Source: Shewanella sp. c952 (GTDB taxonomy: Bacteria > Pseudomonadota > Gammaproteobacteria > Enterobacterales > Shewanellaceae). From it: DNA of 64,000 nucleotides. The notes beneath the pieces were generated by a model. That model ran no database searches and was not told where the DNA came from. It worked only from the letters and a program-made list of their open reading frames with translations. The stretch's first letter is position 1. Every line of letters begins with the position of its first letter. The position numbers and the translations under genes were made by a program. Positions 17,800 to 26,587 of the stretch are shown here, piece by piece. The stretch covers positions 62,001-126,000 of the forward strand of contig NZ_BPEW01000007.1 in the NCBI RefSeq assembly GCF_019654975.1. Direction: 5' to 3'.

Positions 17800-19013
17800 G
17801 TGTCATCAACAAAATGCTCAAAGACTTAGATAAACGACAACAGCCTCACGGTATTGAAAGCATGGCCAAGCCACAAAGTGCAGTCATGCCGCAGCGACAG
17901 TCAAAGCGGCCATTGATGTTTGCCTGTTCATTATCATTATTGCTTGGTGGTTTAGTCGTTTATTTCGTTATGGAAACAGCTTCGATTGAAACGGCTGCTA
18001 GCCATTTGGCGGCGCAAAAAAATAATGTTGAACAGCTGCCAGTAACGGCAAAGCAAGATATTGACCCTAGTCACCCGGTGAGTATTGATGGCAGCGTTAT
18101 GACTAAAGCTAGTGCCGCCACACCTGTAAATGTTGTCAGTACTCCTGCTGTAACAGAGTCAAAAATTGAGGTGGCGAAAGACGCTAAGCGCGAGCCTATC
18201 TCTGAGAATATCGAGTTAGCTAAAGTAGCGCCTGAGAAAGTCGATACTCCAGCCCAGCAGCCAACAGAGGTGCTGAGTAACAACATCGATATTGTTGCTA
18301 CAAACACGCCGAGTCAGAGCGATACAAAGCTGATAGCTAAAAAGCCTGCAAGTTCGATGAGCATTGCGCCGGCTAAACGGGAGAATCGAGATAGATATTC
18401 CGGCAGCAATATGGCGGTTAAAGAGGTTAAGTTAACCCCGCAGCAGCTAGCACAGAAACAGATGATTTTGGCTAACGACGCTCAGCAGCAAGGCTTACAC
18501 AGTGATGCATTAACCTACTATAAAGCGGCTTTATCCTATAACCCTGCGCTCCATCAAGCTAGGAGACAGGCTGCCGCACTTTATTATGGTCAGAATAAGC
18601 TATCTGAGGCTGCTTTATTATTGAAGCAGGGGCAATTGTTATTTCCACAAGAATATGAATATGCGCTGCTACTTGCTCGAGTGCAGCAATCAGCAGGGCA
18701 AAATAAACAGGCATTGAGCAGCTTAGCGCAGATCCCCGATACTAGCCCTCTCGCGGTTAAAAAATGGCATCAGCAGAGCGATTTGGCACAAAAAGAGCAG
18801 AACTTTCCGATCGCAGAACAGAGTTTTAGACAGCTAGCTAAAAATGAACCTAGCCAAGGGCGTTGGTGGATGGGGCTCGGCTATGCGCTTGACGCTCAAA
18901 ATAATTATACCGAGGCTAAAAATGCCTACAATCAAGCCTTGGCACAAGGGAACCTGTCATCGCAAGCACAAGCTTATGTCGATAATCGATTGGTGCAGTT
19001 AGGAGCATACTAG
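17796..19013 (+). CDS. mshN: MSHA biogenesis protein MshN (TPR)
   Basis: The 405-residue protein begins MSVINKMLKDLDKRQ, a segment shared by MshN and ExeB-type proteins. One membrane helix lies at about residues 40-61. A long Ala/Thr/Val-rich linker (about 70-220) is followed by TPR-like helices (about 225-400: NDAQQQGLHSDALTYYKAAL and repeats). It should act in the periplasm with MshM. ATG 17796 overlaps the mshM stop and has AGGAGGC upstream, so longer in-frame starts are rejected. The stop shares one base with the mshE GTG. Confidence 0.9.
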   Translation: MSVINKMLKDLDKRQQPHGIESMAKPQSAVMPQRQSKRPLMFACSLSLLLGGLVVYFVMETASIETAASHLAAQKNNVEQLPVTAKQDIDPSHPVSIDGSVMTKASAATPVNVVSTPAVTESKIEVAKDAKREPISENIELAKVAPEKVDTPAQQPTEVLSNNIDIVATNTPSQSDTKLIAKKPASSMSIAPAKRENRDRYSGSNMAVKEVKLTPQQLAQKQMILANDAQQQGLHSDALTYYKAALSYNPALHQARRQAAALYYGQNKLSEAALLLKQGQLLFPQEYEYALLLARVQQSAGQNKQALSSLAQIPDTSPLAVKKWHQQSDLAQKEQNFPIAEQSFRQLAKNEPSQGRWWMGLGYALDAQNNYTEAKNAYNQALAQGNLSSQAQAYVDNRLVQLGAY

Positions 19014-20749
19014 TGAAACCTAAGTTAAAAATGCGGTTGGGTGATCTGCTCGTTCAAGAGCACATCATTACTGACGACCAGCTCGGTCAAGCCCTTAGTG
19101 AACAAAGAAACTCGGGCAAGAAGCTCGGGCGCACGCTAATCGATCTCAACTGCATTACCGAAGAGCAGTTACTAAAGTTTCTGTCTCAGCAGCTTAATAT
19201 TCCTTTTTTAGATATCAGTAAGCGCTCTATCTCTCCAGCGGTTGTTGGATTGCTGCCAGAGGTACAGGCACGCCGATATCGTGCATTAGTCGTTGAAGAT
19301 CAAGGGGAGTCAGCCCTAGTCGCGATGAGTGACCCTGCCGATCTGCAAGCGATGGATACCTTAGAAGATCTGTTGGCTCCAAAGCGGATTAAAATTGCGG
19401 TTGTCACTGAAAACCAATTGCTTGATGCTTTTGATAATCTTTATCGCCGTACAGAAGAGATCGCAGAGATAGCGGGTAAGCTTGAAGAAGAGTATGCCGC
19501 TGACGATCTATTTGACCTTGCTAACCTAACCGATGGCGACAGTGATAACGAAACCACTGTGGTTAAGTTATTGCAGTCGATATTCGAAGATGCAGTGCAG
19601 ATGCGTGCCTCGGATATCCATATCGAACCCGGTGAAAACGCCTTAAGGATCCGCCAACGTATTGATGGCCAGTTGCACGAAAATGTATTGCCAGAGGTTA
19701 ATATTGCTGCAGCGTTAGTGCTACGTTTGAAACTGATGGCTGGGCTTGATATCTCTGAAAAACGTTTGCCGCAAGATGGCCGTTTCCATATGGAGATTAA
19801 GGGTCACAAGATTGATGTACGTATGTCTACCATGCCGATTTATCATGGTGAATCAGTCGTTATGCGTCTTCTGGATCAATCTGCAGGCTTACTAACACTG
19901 AATGAGACCGGTATGCCGCCCGAGATGTTGGCGCGCATTAGAAGACAGATTAAGCGCCCTCACGGTATGTTGTTGGTTACAGGGCCTACTGGTAGTGGTA
20001 AAACCACCACCTTGTACGGTGTACTGAGCGAGTTAAATACCGCTGACAGAAAAATCATCACCGTTGAAGATCCGGTCGAGTATCAGTTGCCGCGCATTAA
20101 CCAGGTGCAAGTTAACCATAAGATAGGCCTGGATTTCTCTAACGTACTCAGAACTACCTTGCGTCAAGATCCCGATATTATCATGGTGGGTGAGATGCGA
20201 GACCAAGAGACGGTCGAGATTGGTCTACGTGGTGCATTAACCGGTCACTTTGTCCTTTCTACGCTGCATACCAATGATGCGGTAACCAGTGCGTTAAGGC
20301 TGTTAGATATGGGGGCTGCGGCTTATCTAGTCGCCAGTGCACTTAGAGTGATTATCGCTCAACGCTTGGTGCGCCGGGTATGTCAAAACTGTGCTAACCC
20401 CTACACACTTACCGCACAAGATAAAGTGTGGTTGTCTACTGTTAGCAAGTTAGACTTTGCTAATGCGACCTTTAGAACTGGCTCTGGCTGCCAAAGCTGT
20501 AATGGCAGTGGTTACCGTGGTCGAATTGGTGTGTTTGAGATCTTAGAACTTGATGAGCCGATGATTGATGCTATGCGCTCAGGTAATCCGCAAGAGTTTA
20601 CTAACGCCGCTTATAATAGCCCTAATTTTACCCCATTAGCAGATTCAGCCTTAGAGTATCTTGCCCAAGGGATGACAACCATTGAAGAGGTTGCCAAGTT
20701 GGTTGAAGATGTGAGTGATGACACGCTCGTGATCGGTGAGGGAGCATAA
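19013..20749 (+). CDS. mshE: MSHA pilus extension ATPase MshE with c-di-GMP-binding MshEN domain
   Basis: MshE powers MSHA pilus assembly. The N-terminal MshEN domain (about residues 1-145) carries the c-di-GMP motif twice: RLGDLLVQEHI...LGQALSEQ and then KLGRTLIDLNCI...LLKFLSQQ. In Vibrio cholerae this domain binds c-di-GMP and licenses pilus extension. The GspE-type ATPase follows with Walker A GPTGSGKT near residue 324 and an Asp box. A Cys tetrad (CQNC...CQSC) lies near 461-492. It starts with GTG at 19013, overlapping the mshN stop by one base. The next gene, mshG, overlaps by one base (TAATG). Confidence 0.96.
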   Translation: MKPKLKMRLGDLLVQEHIITDDQLGQALSEQRNSGKKLGRTLIDLNCITEEQLLKFLSQQLNIPFLDISKRSISPAVVGLLPEVQARRYRALVVEDQGESALVAMSDPADLQAMDTLEDLLAPKRIKIAVVTENQLLDAFDNLYRRTEEIAEIAGKLEEEYAADDLFDLANLTDGDSDNETTVVKLLQSIFEDAVQMRASDIHIEPGENALRIRQRIDGQLHENVLPEVNIAAALVLRLKLMAGLDISEKRLPQDGRFHMEIKGHKIDVRMSTMPIYHGESVVMRLLDQSAGLLTLNETGMPPEMLARIRRQIKRPHGMLLVTGPTGSGKTTTLYGVLSELNTADRKIITVEDPVEYQLPRINQVQVNHKIGLDFSNVLRTTLRQDPDIIMVGEMRDQETVEIGLRGALTGHFVLSTLHTNDAVTSALRLLDMGAAAYLVASALRVIIAQRLVRRVCQNCANPYTLTAQDKVWLSTVSKLDFANATFRTGSGCQSCNGSGYRGRIGVFEILELDEPMIDAMRSGNPQEFTNAAYNSPNFTPLADSALEYLAQGMTTIEEVAKLVEDVSDDTLVIGEGA

Positions 20750-21969
20750 TGCCAAGTTATCAGTATCGAGGACGCAGCGCACAAGGAGAGCAGGTGACCG
20801 GCCAGTTAGATGCTAGCTCAGAAAGCGTCGCGGCTGACCAACTGATGTCTCGTGGCGTGATCCCGTTAGAGCTGTCGCTTGCCAAAGAGGTAAAGCAGTT
20901 TTCGCTCAAGTCACTGTTCAAGGGCAAAGTCGCACTTGATGAGTTACAGATCTTTACGCGGCAGATGTATTCACTGACTCGTTCGGGCATTCCGATTTTA
21001 AGAGCTATCGCGGGTCTTTCTGAAACTACCCATTCACAACGCATGAAAGATGCCTTGAATGATATTTCTGAGCAGCTAACATCGGGTAGGCCACTGTCCT
21101 CTGCGATGAACCAGCACCCAGACGTATTTGATGCGCTGTTTGTGTCGATGATCCACGTGGGCGAAAATACCGGTAAGTTGGAAGATGCCTTTATTCAACT
21201 ATCAGGGTACATAGAGCGCGAACAAGAGACCCGCAGGCGTATAAAGGCCGCTATGCGTTACCCTATATTTGTTCTAATCGCTATCGCGATAGCCATGGTG
21301 ATCCTCAATATTATGGTTATTCCAAAGTTTGCTGAGATGTTCTCGCGCTTTGGTGCTGACTTGCCTTGGGCAACTAAGTTACTGATTAACACTTCAAGTA
21401 TATTCGTTAATTACTGGCCGGTGATGATCGTCGTGCTAATTGCATCTTTCGTTGGTATTCGATATTGGCACAGTACCGAAAAAGGCGAACGGCAATGGGA
21501 TCGCTGGAAACTGAATATTCCTGCTGTCGGCAGTATTATTGAACGTTCGACCTTGTCTCGTTATTGCCGCAGCTTTTCGATGATGCTCAGCGCCGGTGTT
21601 CCTATGACTCAAGCGCTAAGCTTAGTGGCTGACGCGGTTGATAATGCCTATATGCATGACAGCATAGTGGCCATGCGGCGCGGTATCGAGTCGGGTGATT
21701 CAATGCTCAGAGTACATAATAGCAGTCAACTATTCACACCACTGGTGCTGCAGATGGTCGCTGTCGGTGAAGAAACTGGTCAAATAGATCAGTTACTTAA
21801 TGACGCGGCAGATTTTTACGAAGGTGAAGTCGATTACGACCTTAAAAACTTAACGGCAAAGTTAGAGCCGATACTGATTGGTTTTGTCGCCTGCATTGTA
21901 TTGGTGCTTGCATTAGGCATATACCTGCCGATGTGGGATATGCTCAATGTTGTTAAAGGTGGCAGCTAA
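20749..21969 (+). CDS. mshG: MSHA inner-membrane platform protein MshG (PilC/GspF family)
   Basis: MshG is the polytopic platform protein that MshE rotates to add pilins. The 406 residues contain two GspF domains (about 70-190 and 270-395), each with the ending of a cytoplasmic helix bundle and membrane helices at about 170-190, 215-235 and 375-395. VHVGENTGKLEDAF and AVGEETGQIDQLL are the duplicated family motifs. It is translationally coupled to mshE. Confidence 0.95.
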   Translation: MPSYQYRGRSAQGEQVTGQLDASSESVAADQLMSRGVIPLELSLAKEVKQFSLKSLFKGKVALDELQIFTRQMYSLTRSGIPILRAIAGLSETTHSQRMKDALNDISEQLTSGRPLSSAMNQHPDVFDALFVSMIHVGENTGKLEDAFIQLSGYIEREQETRRRIKAAMRYPIFVLIAIAIAMVILNIMVIPKFAEMFSRFGADLPWATKLLINTSSIFVNYWPVMIVVLIASFVGIRYWHSTEKGERQWDRWKLNIPAVGSIIERSTLSRYCRSFSMMLSAGVPMTQALSLVADAVDNAYMHDSIVAMRRGIESGDSMLRVHNSSQLFTPLVLQMVAVGEETGQIDQLLNDAADFYEGEVDYDLKNLTAKLEPILIGFVACIVLVLALGIYLPMWDMLNVVKGGS

Positions 21970-21990
21970 TGGCCGTTGTGGGTAGTAACG

Positions 21991-22482
21991 GTGCTTAGTC
22001 AACAAAAGGCTGATAATGAACTTTTAACGCTTTTTGGCAAGATTTTTGCGCTAGTTACACTATTGTTAGTATTGTCTTATTTAGCTTTTGGTTATTTTGG
22101 CGGTATTAAGCAGGCAGGCCAGCAACATATATTGGTTGATCATAATAGACTACTGAATACTTTGGGCGTTATCCGCTCTCAGTGGTTAATTAGAGGTCAA
22201 CCTGCACTGCTAAAATTGGATTGGCGCAGTGAATTAGATGGAGATATTGAATCAACTGGTTTTGTCTCTATGGCAAAAGGTGGTTGGCCGCTGCCCAGTG
22301 AAACATCTGTTACTGGTTGTCGCGATCTAATCGATGAATTGTTGGGGGCAGGTTATTCGCAACAAATTGTCACCAAGTTCAATTCCAGTTCAGGCGTGTG
22401 TCGGTATATTGGCGAAAGTGGTGGAAGTATCAGCTATCAAATAGATTCTGGCAGGGTCACTTTTTTGACAGGGGTAAAGTAA
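21991..22482 (+). CDS. mshF: MSHA biogenesis protein MshF
   Basis: The product of about 163 residues has one N-terminal membrane helix (about 12-35) followed by a small periplasmic domain with two cysteines (about residues 115 and 137). It fits MshF by position between mshG and mshB and by size. The start is uncertain: GTG 21991 (MLSQQKADNEL) or TTG 21976, both with weak RBS. An out-of-frame 9-codon ORF (21969-21998) starts at the mshG stop and ends within the first codons of mshF, which may couple translation. Confidence 0.75.
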   Translation: MLSQQKADNELLTLFGKIFALVTLLLVLSYLAFGYFGGIKQAGQQHILVDHNRLLNTLGVIRSQWLIRGQPALLKLDWRSELDGDIESTGFVSMAKGGWPLPSETSVTGCRDLIDELLGAGYSQQIVTKFNSSSGVCRYIGESGGSISYQIDSGRVTFLTGVK

Positions 22483-22508
22483 ATAGTGAAATTATCTGTT
22501 TTCTATTT

Positions 22509-22537
22509 TTAACAAGCTGATAGAATAAGCATATAAC
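22509..22537 (+). promoter_or_regulatory. Putative promoter of the pilin genes (mshB)
   Basis: TTAACA (22509-22514) and TATAAC (22532-22537) with 17-bp spacing lie 15 bp before mshB. A separate promoter for structural genes is known in Vibrio msh loci; here it is a motif match. Confidence 0.42.
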
Positions 22538-22551
22538 CAAATGAGGCTTAA

Positions 22552-23160
22552 ATGATTAGACAGTATCAGAAGGGTTTCTCCCTTATCGAATTAGTGATTG
22601 TGATTGTAATTTTGGGTCTGCTGGCAGCAACAGCAATCCCACGTTTTTTAAACGTAACTGATGATGCAGAAGATGCCAGTGTAGACGGTGTGGCAGGCGG
22701 ACTAAGTACAGCTGTGAGCTTTGTTCGTTCACAGTGGGAAGTCGATGGTCGTCGAAATAATACCGTGTTACTGGATGGAACAACGGTAGCTCTGGATACA
22801 CGTTTTGGTTACCCAACGGGCGCGAGTAATACCGATGCCAAAACCATGACGCCAGCATTTTGCCAAGAAGTGTTTGATCTTGTTTTACAAAATGCACCAC
22901 GTAGCGTAGTTGCAGGAGAAGACGCGCGTAAAGCAAGATATGTAGTGAGCGTGGCAAAAGGAGCGGGTGGCAGTTCAAATAGTATAGATGGCGAGCTTGT
23001 TAGCGATCTAGATGTTTGTTTGTATTACCTAGCCTCATCACTAGTGTTAAATCCGCAAACGGGAATACCGACTGAAGTTTTAACCAATTTAAGTAACTTG
23101 GCGGGTAAAGGGGTGACCTACAACCCAGGTTCTGGTCAAGTGGCTAGTTTTATTGACTAA
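22552..23160 (+). CDS. mshB: MSHA minor pilin MshB
   Basis: The 202-residue prepilin starts MIRQYQKGFSLIELVIV: a short basic leader, PilD cleavage after Gly8, and Glu at mature position 5. A 20-residue hydrophobic helix and a globular head with two cysteines (about 103 and 160) follow. RBS GAGG lies 8 bp before ATG 22552. It is the first of the pilin genes and is spaced 133 bp from the first mshA. Confidence 0.92.
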   Translation: MIRQYQKGFSLIELVIVIVILGLLAATAIPRFLNVTDDAEDASVDGVAGGLSTAVSFVRSQWEVDGRRNNTVLLDGTTVALDTRFGYPTGASNTDAKTMTPAFCQEVFDLVLQNAPRSVVAGEDARKARYVVSVAKGAGGSSNSIDGELVSDLDVCLYYLASSLVLNPQTGIPTEVLTNLSNLAGKGVTYNPGSGQVASFID

Positions 23161-23175
23161 AGTAATCTTTACTTA

Positions 23176-23204
23176 TTGACTGAATTGATTGTTAGTCGTT
23201 TTAA
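23176..23204 (+). promoter_or_regulatory. Putative promoter of mshA
   Basis: TTGACT (23176-23181) and TTTTAA (23199-23204) are 17 bp apart in the 133-bp gap between mshB and the first mshA. The major pilin needs high expression, which makes an own promoter plausible. Confidence 0.38.
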
Positions 23205-23293
23205 GTCATTAGTTGGTGTAAATAGTAAATAGTTTTCGGTGAGCAGGTTCTTAATCTGTCTACTGTATTTGATATGTGATTGAGGATATGAAT

Positions 23294-23818
23294 ATGCAAA
23301 AGCAAAATGGTTTTACCCTAATCGAGTTAGTGGTGGTGATTATTATTCTAGGTATTTTGGCTGTGACTGCTGCACCTAAGTTCATCAATCTACAAAGCGA
23401 CGCTCGTGCATCTACTCTGCAAGGTTTTAAAGGTGCACTTCAAGGTGCGAATACTTTAGTATTTTCTAAAGCTGCCATTCAAGGTGAAGAAGGTAAAAAC
23501 CCAGGTGCAGTGATTATTGACAATAAAGGTGATGCAGATCCGAGTAATGACATCAAAGTAGCTGCAGTTTTTGGTTTCCTTCCAAATGACAAAGACGAAA
23601 TCACAAAAGCCGTTGATGTTGATACAAGCGCTAACGGTGCTGAGTGGGTATTAAAAGATGATGGTGATTACACTGTAACAGTGACTTTGACCGATCCAAC
23701 AATCGTTTATCCAGCAGACTTTACTCCAACTGATTCAGCTAAATGCTGGGTAGAGTATCAGCAACCAACTGCTAAAGGTGGTTTGCCTATGTATCATATT
23801 GAAGATTCAGGCTGTTAA
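23294..23818 (+). CDS. mshA: MSHA major pilin MshA, first tandem copy
   Basis: This 174-residue type IVa prepilin begins MQKQNGFTLIELVVV: cleavage after Gly6 gives Phe1 and Glu5. The hydrophobic helix is followed by APKFINLQSDARASTLQGFKGAL, the MshA signature. A C-terminal disulfide loop is formed by two cysteines (CWVEYQ... and the last residue). ATG 23294 is chosen over ATG 23288 and GTG 23276 because GAGGAT then sits at proper distance and because the second copy starts with the same residues. It lies 28 bp before the second copy and no terminator separates them. Confidence 0.93.
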   Translation: MQKQNGFTLIELVVVIIILGILAVTAAPKFINLQSDARASTLQGFKGALQGANTLVFSKAAIQGEEGKNPGAVIIDNKGDADPSNDIKVAAVFGFLPNDKDEITKAVDVDTSANGAEWVLKDDGDYTVTVTLTDPTIVYPADFTPTDSAKCWVEYQQPTAKGGLPMYHIEDSGC

Positions 23819-23846
23819 TTAGTACTTATCTAGAGAGACATTTTAA

Positions 23847-24374
23847 ATGCAAAAGCAAAATGGTTTTACCCTAATTGAATTAGTGGTTGTGATTATCATC
23901 CTAGGTATCTTAGCTGTGACTGCCGCGCCTAAGTTTATCAACCTGCAAAGCGATGCGCGTGTATCGACTCTTCAAGGTATGAAGGCTGCTATCCAAGGGG
24001 CTAATTCTTTGGTTTATTCAAAAGCGGCAATTAGTGGTCAAGAGAAGTTACCGAAAGCTGGTGCTGGTTCACCACCTGTAATTCCGGCGGTAGATATCGG
24101 TACCGCTAAAAAAGCTGTGACCAACTTCGGTTATTTACAAGCAACTGAAGCCGAGCTATCTAATGCTTTGGATGTATCTTTCTCGAAAGATGAGGGGACA
24201 GGACAGCCACCAACTCCAGAGGTCGTTGGCGATTGGACGATTTCAACATCAGGTTCTGTAGCTACAATTGGTATTGAAGGTGCAGATACACAATGTGTAT
24301 TTACATATACTGAAGCTGCAGATGCATCAACACCACCAAAATATGGCCCAATGCCAGATCCAAGTGACTGCTAA
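23847..24374 (+). CDS. mshA: MSHA major pilin MshA, second tandem copy
   Basis: The 175-residue prepilin has the same first 38 residues as the first copy apart from a single Ala to Val change, then diverges strongly in the head. The head carries Pro-rich inserts (LPKAGAGSPPVIPAV, GTGQPPTPE) and a C-terminal disulfide loop (CVFTYTEA to the final Cys). RBS AGAGAGA precedes ATG 23847. A strong terminator follows, ending the pilin transcript. Which copy forms the fibre cannot be told from sequence; the two may be alternative or mixed subunits. Confidence 0.92.
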   Translation: MQKQNGFTLIELVVVIIILGILAVTAAPKFINLQSDARVSTLQGMKAAIQGANSLVYSKAAISGQEKLPKAGAGSPPVIPAVDIGTAKKAVTNFGYLQATEAELSNALDVSFSKDEGTGQPPTPEVVGDWTISTSGSVATIGIEGADTQCVFTYTEAADASTPPKYGPMPDPSDC

Positions 24375-24389
24375 TTAGCAATTGCTTCT

Positions 24390-24416
24390 AAAAGGCCTGC
24401 CTCGCAGGCCTTTTTT
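24390..24416 (+). terminator. Intrinsic terminator after the mshA pair
   Basis: The stem AAAAGGCCTGC (24390-24400) pairs with GCAGGCCTTTT (24404-24414) around CTC, and T's continue to 24416. It would end most transcripts before the minor pilins, keeping mshA mRNA in excess. Confidence 0.9.
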
Positions 24417-24526
24417 GTATAAGGCCGTAAGTACTGGCTTTATTTGCCATAATTATTAAACTGTTGGGAAATCAGTTTTAAGATGGCGAAAAGCCGGAAT
24501 CGATACTAGCATGCAGCTTTATCTTT

Positions 24527-24588
24527 TATAGCGGGGCGAAGCCCGCTCTAGCCGTCGCAACGCGACGTCCTAGGATCTAGATTCTAGT
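24527..24588. repeat. REP-like palindromic element between mshA and mshC
   Basis: Three adjacent palindromes lie in the 278-bp gap: GCGGGGCGAAGCCCGC (24531-24546), CGTCGCAACGCGACG (24553-24567), and CTAGGATCTAGATTCTAG (imperfect, about 24570-24587). This clustering resembles repetitive extragenic palindromes of Shewanella genomes. No second copy is in this window, so the repeat status is inference. Confidence 0.55.
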
Positions 24589-24652
24589 TTTAACTGCAAA
24601 GCGCAACAGTGATGAATAAAATTAAACACTGCTGAATCAATTAGGAAGTTCA

Positions 24653-25141
24653 ATGCATAGAGTGCAGCGACACGCAGGCTTTACATTAGTGGAGCTGGTG
24701 ACCACGATAATCCTTATTGCCATTCTTGCTGTGGTGGTTATTCCTCGCTTGCTGACCTCTTCCAGTTACAGTGCTTTTACCCTGCAAGATGAGTTTATCA
24801 GTGAGCTGCGCAAGGTGCAGATCATGGCGATGAACAATCAAGATCGCTGCTACCGTTTATCGGTTACCGATACGGGTTATCAAGTCTCCCGTTTTAATGG
24901 TCGCTATCAAGGTGCTTGCACAGGTACGCCAGTGCGCACCGATGCGCTACAAGCGTTTCAAGGTGGCGGAAGCCTAGCTCTGCTCAATGGTGGCGCTAGC
25001 AGTTTTAATATCGAATTTAATCTTCAAGGCGTGCCGATAGTAAATGGTGCTCGTTGCAACGGTAACTGCATCAGTATTATTGCCGATGAAACCCTGTTTC
25101 TTGCGATAGAATCTGAGGGCTATATCCATGATGGGCAATAG
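24653..25141 (+). CDS. mshC: MSHA minor pilin MshC
   Basis: The 162-residue prepilin begins MHRVQRHAGFTLVELV with cleavage after Gly9, then a GspH/FimT-like head with cysteines at about 63, 84, 140 and 144. It opens the minor pilin group mshCDOP, whose genes overlap each other. ATG 24653 has AGGAAG 6 bp upstream. Transcription probably starts in the 278-bp gap after the mshA terminator. Confidence 0.9.
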   Translation: MHRVQRHAGFTLVELVTTIILIAILAVVVIPRLLTSSSYSAFTLQDEFISELRKVQIMAMNNQDRCYRLSVTDTGYQVSRFNGRYQGACTGTPVRTDALQAFQGGGSLALLNGGASSFNIEFNLQGVPIVNGARCNGNCISIIADETLFLAIESEGYIHDGQ

Positions 25142-25703
25142 ATTGTCAGCCATAAAGTGGCAAGCTCAAAAAGGCTTTACTCTAATCGAGCTCGTTGTGG
25201 GTATGGTGGTGATAAGTATCGCCTTCGTTTTGCTCAGCACCATGTTATTTCCGCAGGCAGAGCGAGCGGCAGATACGCTACATCGGGTGCGCTCAGCAGA
25301 GTTAGCTCACTCAATTTTGAATGAGATCTGGGGTAAGCGTTATGACCAAAATACTAACGCGAATGGTGGAGTGCCAGCTTGTGGCGCTCCGGAAAAACTG
25401 AGTTTAGGGCTGCCTGCTGGTTTAGCTTGTACTGCAGAGGACAACCTTGGCCCAGATAAGATTAATGGTATAGAAGAGACGCGCAATAACTATAACGATG
25501 TTGATGATTACAATGGGCTGACAATTAACAGCCCTATGCTCAATAGTAGTGAAACCTATGCCCAGCGTTACATCAATTATAAGTTATTGGTTAAGGTTGA
25601 ATATAACGATTTACCAAGCCTCAACACTAAGTTAGTTACTATCGATATCACGACGCCAAAAGGTGAGGTGATGACCTTCAATGCGATTAGGAGTAACTAT
25701 TAA
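25128..25703 (+). CDS. mshD: MSHA minor pilin MshD
   Basis: The 191-residue prepilin has the leader ending AQKG followed by FTLIELVVGMVVISIAFVLL. The head contains a Cys pair (CGAPEKL, LACTAED). It overlaps mshC by 14 bp; ATG 25128 or 25131 can serve. Its stop overlaps the mshO start (TAATG). In type IV systems such minor pilins form the tip complex that primes assembly. Confidence 0.9.
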   Translation: MMGNRLSAIKWQAQKGFTLIELVVGMVVISIAFVLLSTMLFPQAERAADTLHRVRSAELAHSILNEIWGKRYDQNTNANGGVPACGAPEKLSLGLPAGLACTAEDNLGPDKINGIEETRNNYNDVDDYNGLTINSPMLNSSETYAQRYINYKLLVKVEYNDLPSLNTKLVTIDITTPKGEVMTFNAIRSNY

Positions 25704-26587
25704 TGAATGCGTTAATACGTCCTGTTTCTAGGTCATTGAATCAGCTTAAACAGTTTAAATCTAAGGGCTTCACCTTAGTCGAGATGGTTACCGTTATTAT
25801 TATCCTTGGGGTATTGGTACTAGGCGTCAGCAGTTTTCTTATTTTTGGCACTCGCATTTTTATCGATTCAACCTCGGTTGAGCAAGTGATGAGTCAGAGT
25901 CGCTTTGCGATAGAGCGCATGACTCGGGAGCTTCGTAACGCCGTGCCAAACAGTATTCGGGTGCGAGACAGCGGTGATGGTGCTTGGCAATGCATCGAGA
26001 TGATGCCGATTATTTCGAGCGCATCCTATATAGAGATGCCGATAGCGCCTGCTGCAGCTGCTAGTAGTGGTAAGGTGATACAATCTAGTGCCAGCGCGCC
26101 TTTAACAGCCGCTCAATCTTTATTGATTTACCCGCTCACGCCAGCCGATGTTTATACCTCAACGACTGACACACAAGGCAAGCTATTTAGTATTGATAGC
26201 GTTACTGCTAACACCACAACCAATGAGCTTACAATCGATTTTGGCCGTGCAGTGCGTTTCGATGGGGCTTCGCCTAGGCAGCGTTACTTTGGTGTTCAAG
26301 GCGCGGTGAGTTACTGCTTTGAGCAAGTGCCTACAGAGTTAAGCTCATTAAAGCGCTATGGGGGTTACAGCTTTAATCACCCAAACCTACAGCCAGCGCC
26401 TAATGATATGGGCACCGGAGTACTGATGGCTGAAAATATTGTCAATACCATAGGTAACAACAGCCGTATTGCGTATACCCCAGGAACGCTGCGAAATAAT
26501 GCTATGGTACATCTAAATCCGCTGTTCGATGTGCAAGGACAGAGTTTTCAATATCATCATCAAGTGCAGGTGATCAATGTTCCTTAA
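25703..26587 (+). CDS. mshO: MSHA minor pilin MshO
   Basis: The 294-residue prepilin has a leader of about 24 residues ending SKG, then FTLVEMVTVIIILG. It is the largest of the minor pilins, comparable to PilW/GspJ-type subunits. Cysteines lie at about 94 and 207. It overlaps mshD by one base and mshP by 11 bp. Confidence 0.9.
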   Translation: MNALIRPVSRSLNQLKQFKSKGFTLVEMVTVIIILGVLVLGVSSFLIFGTRIFIDSTSVEQVMSQSRFAIERMTRELRNAVPNSIRVRDSGDGAWQCIEMMPIISSASYIEMPIAPAAAASSGKVIQSSASAPLTAAQSLLIYPLTPADVYTSTTDTQGKLFSIDSVTANTTTNELTIDFGRAVRFDGASPRQRYFGVQGAVSYCFEQVPTELSSLKRYGGYSFNHPNLQPAPNDMGTGVLMAENIVNTIGNNSRIAYTPGTLRNNAMVHLNPLFDVQGQSFQYHHQVQVINVP

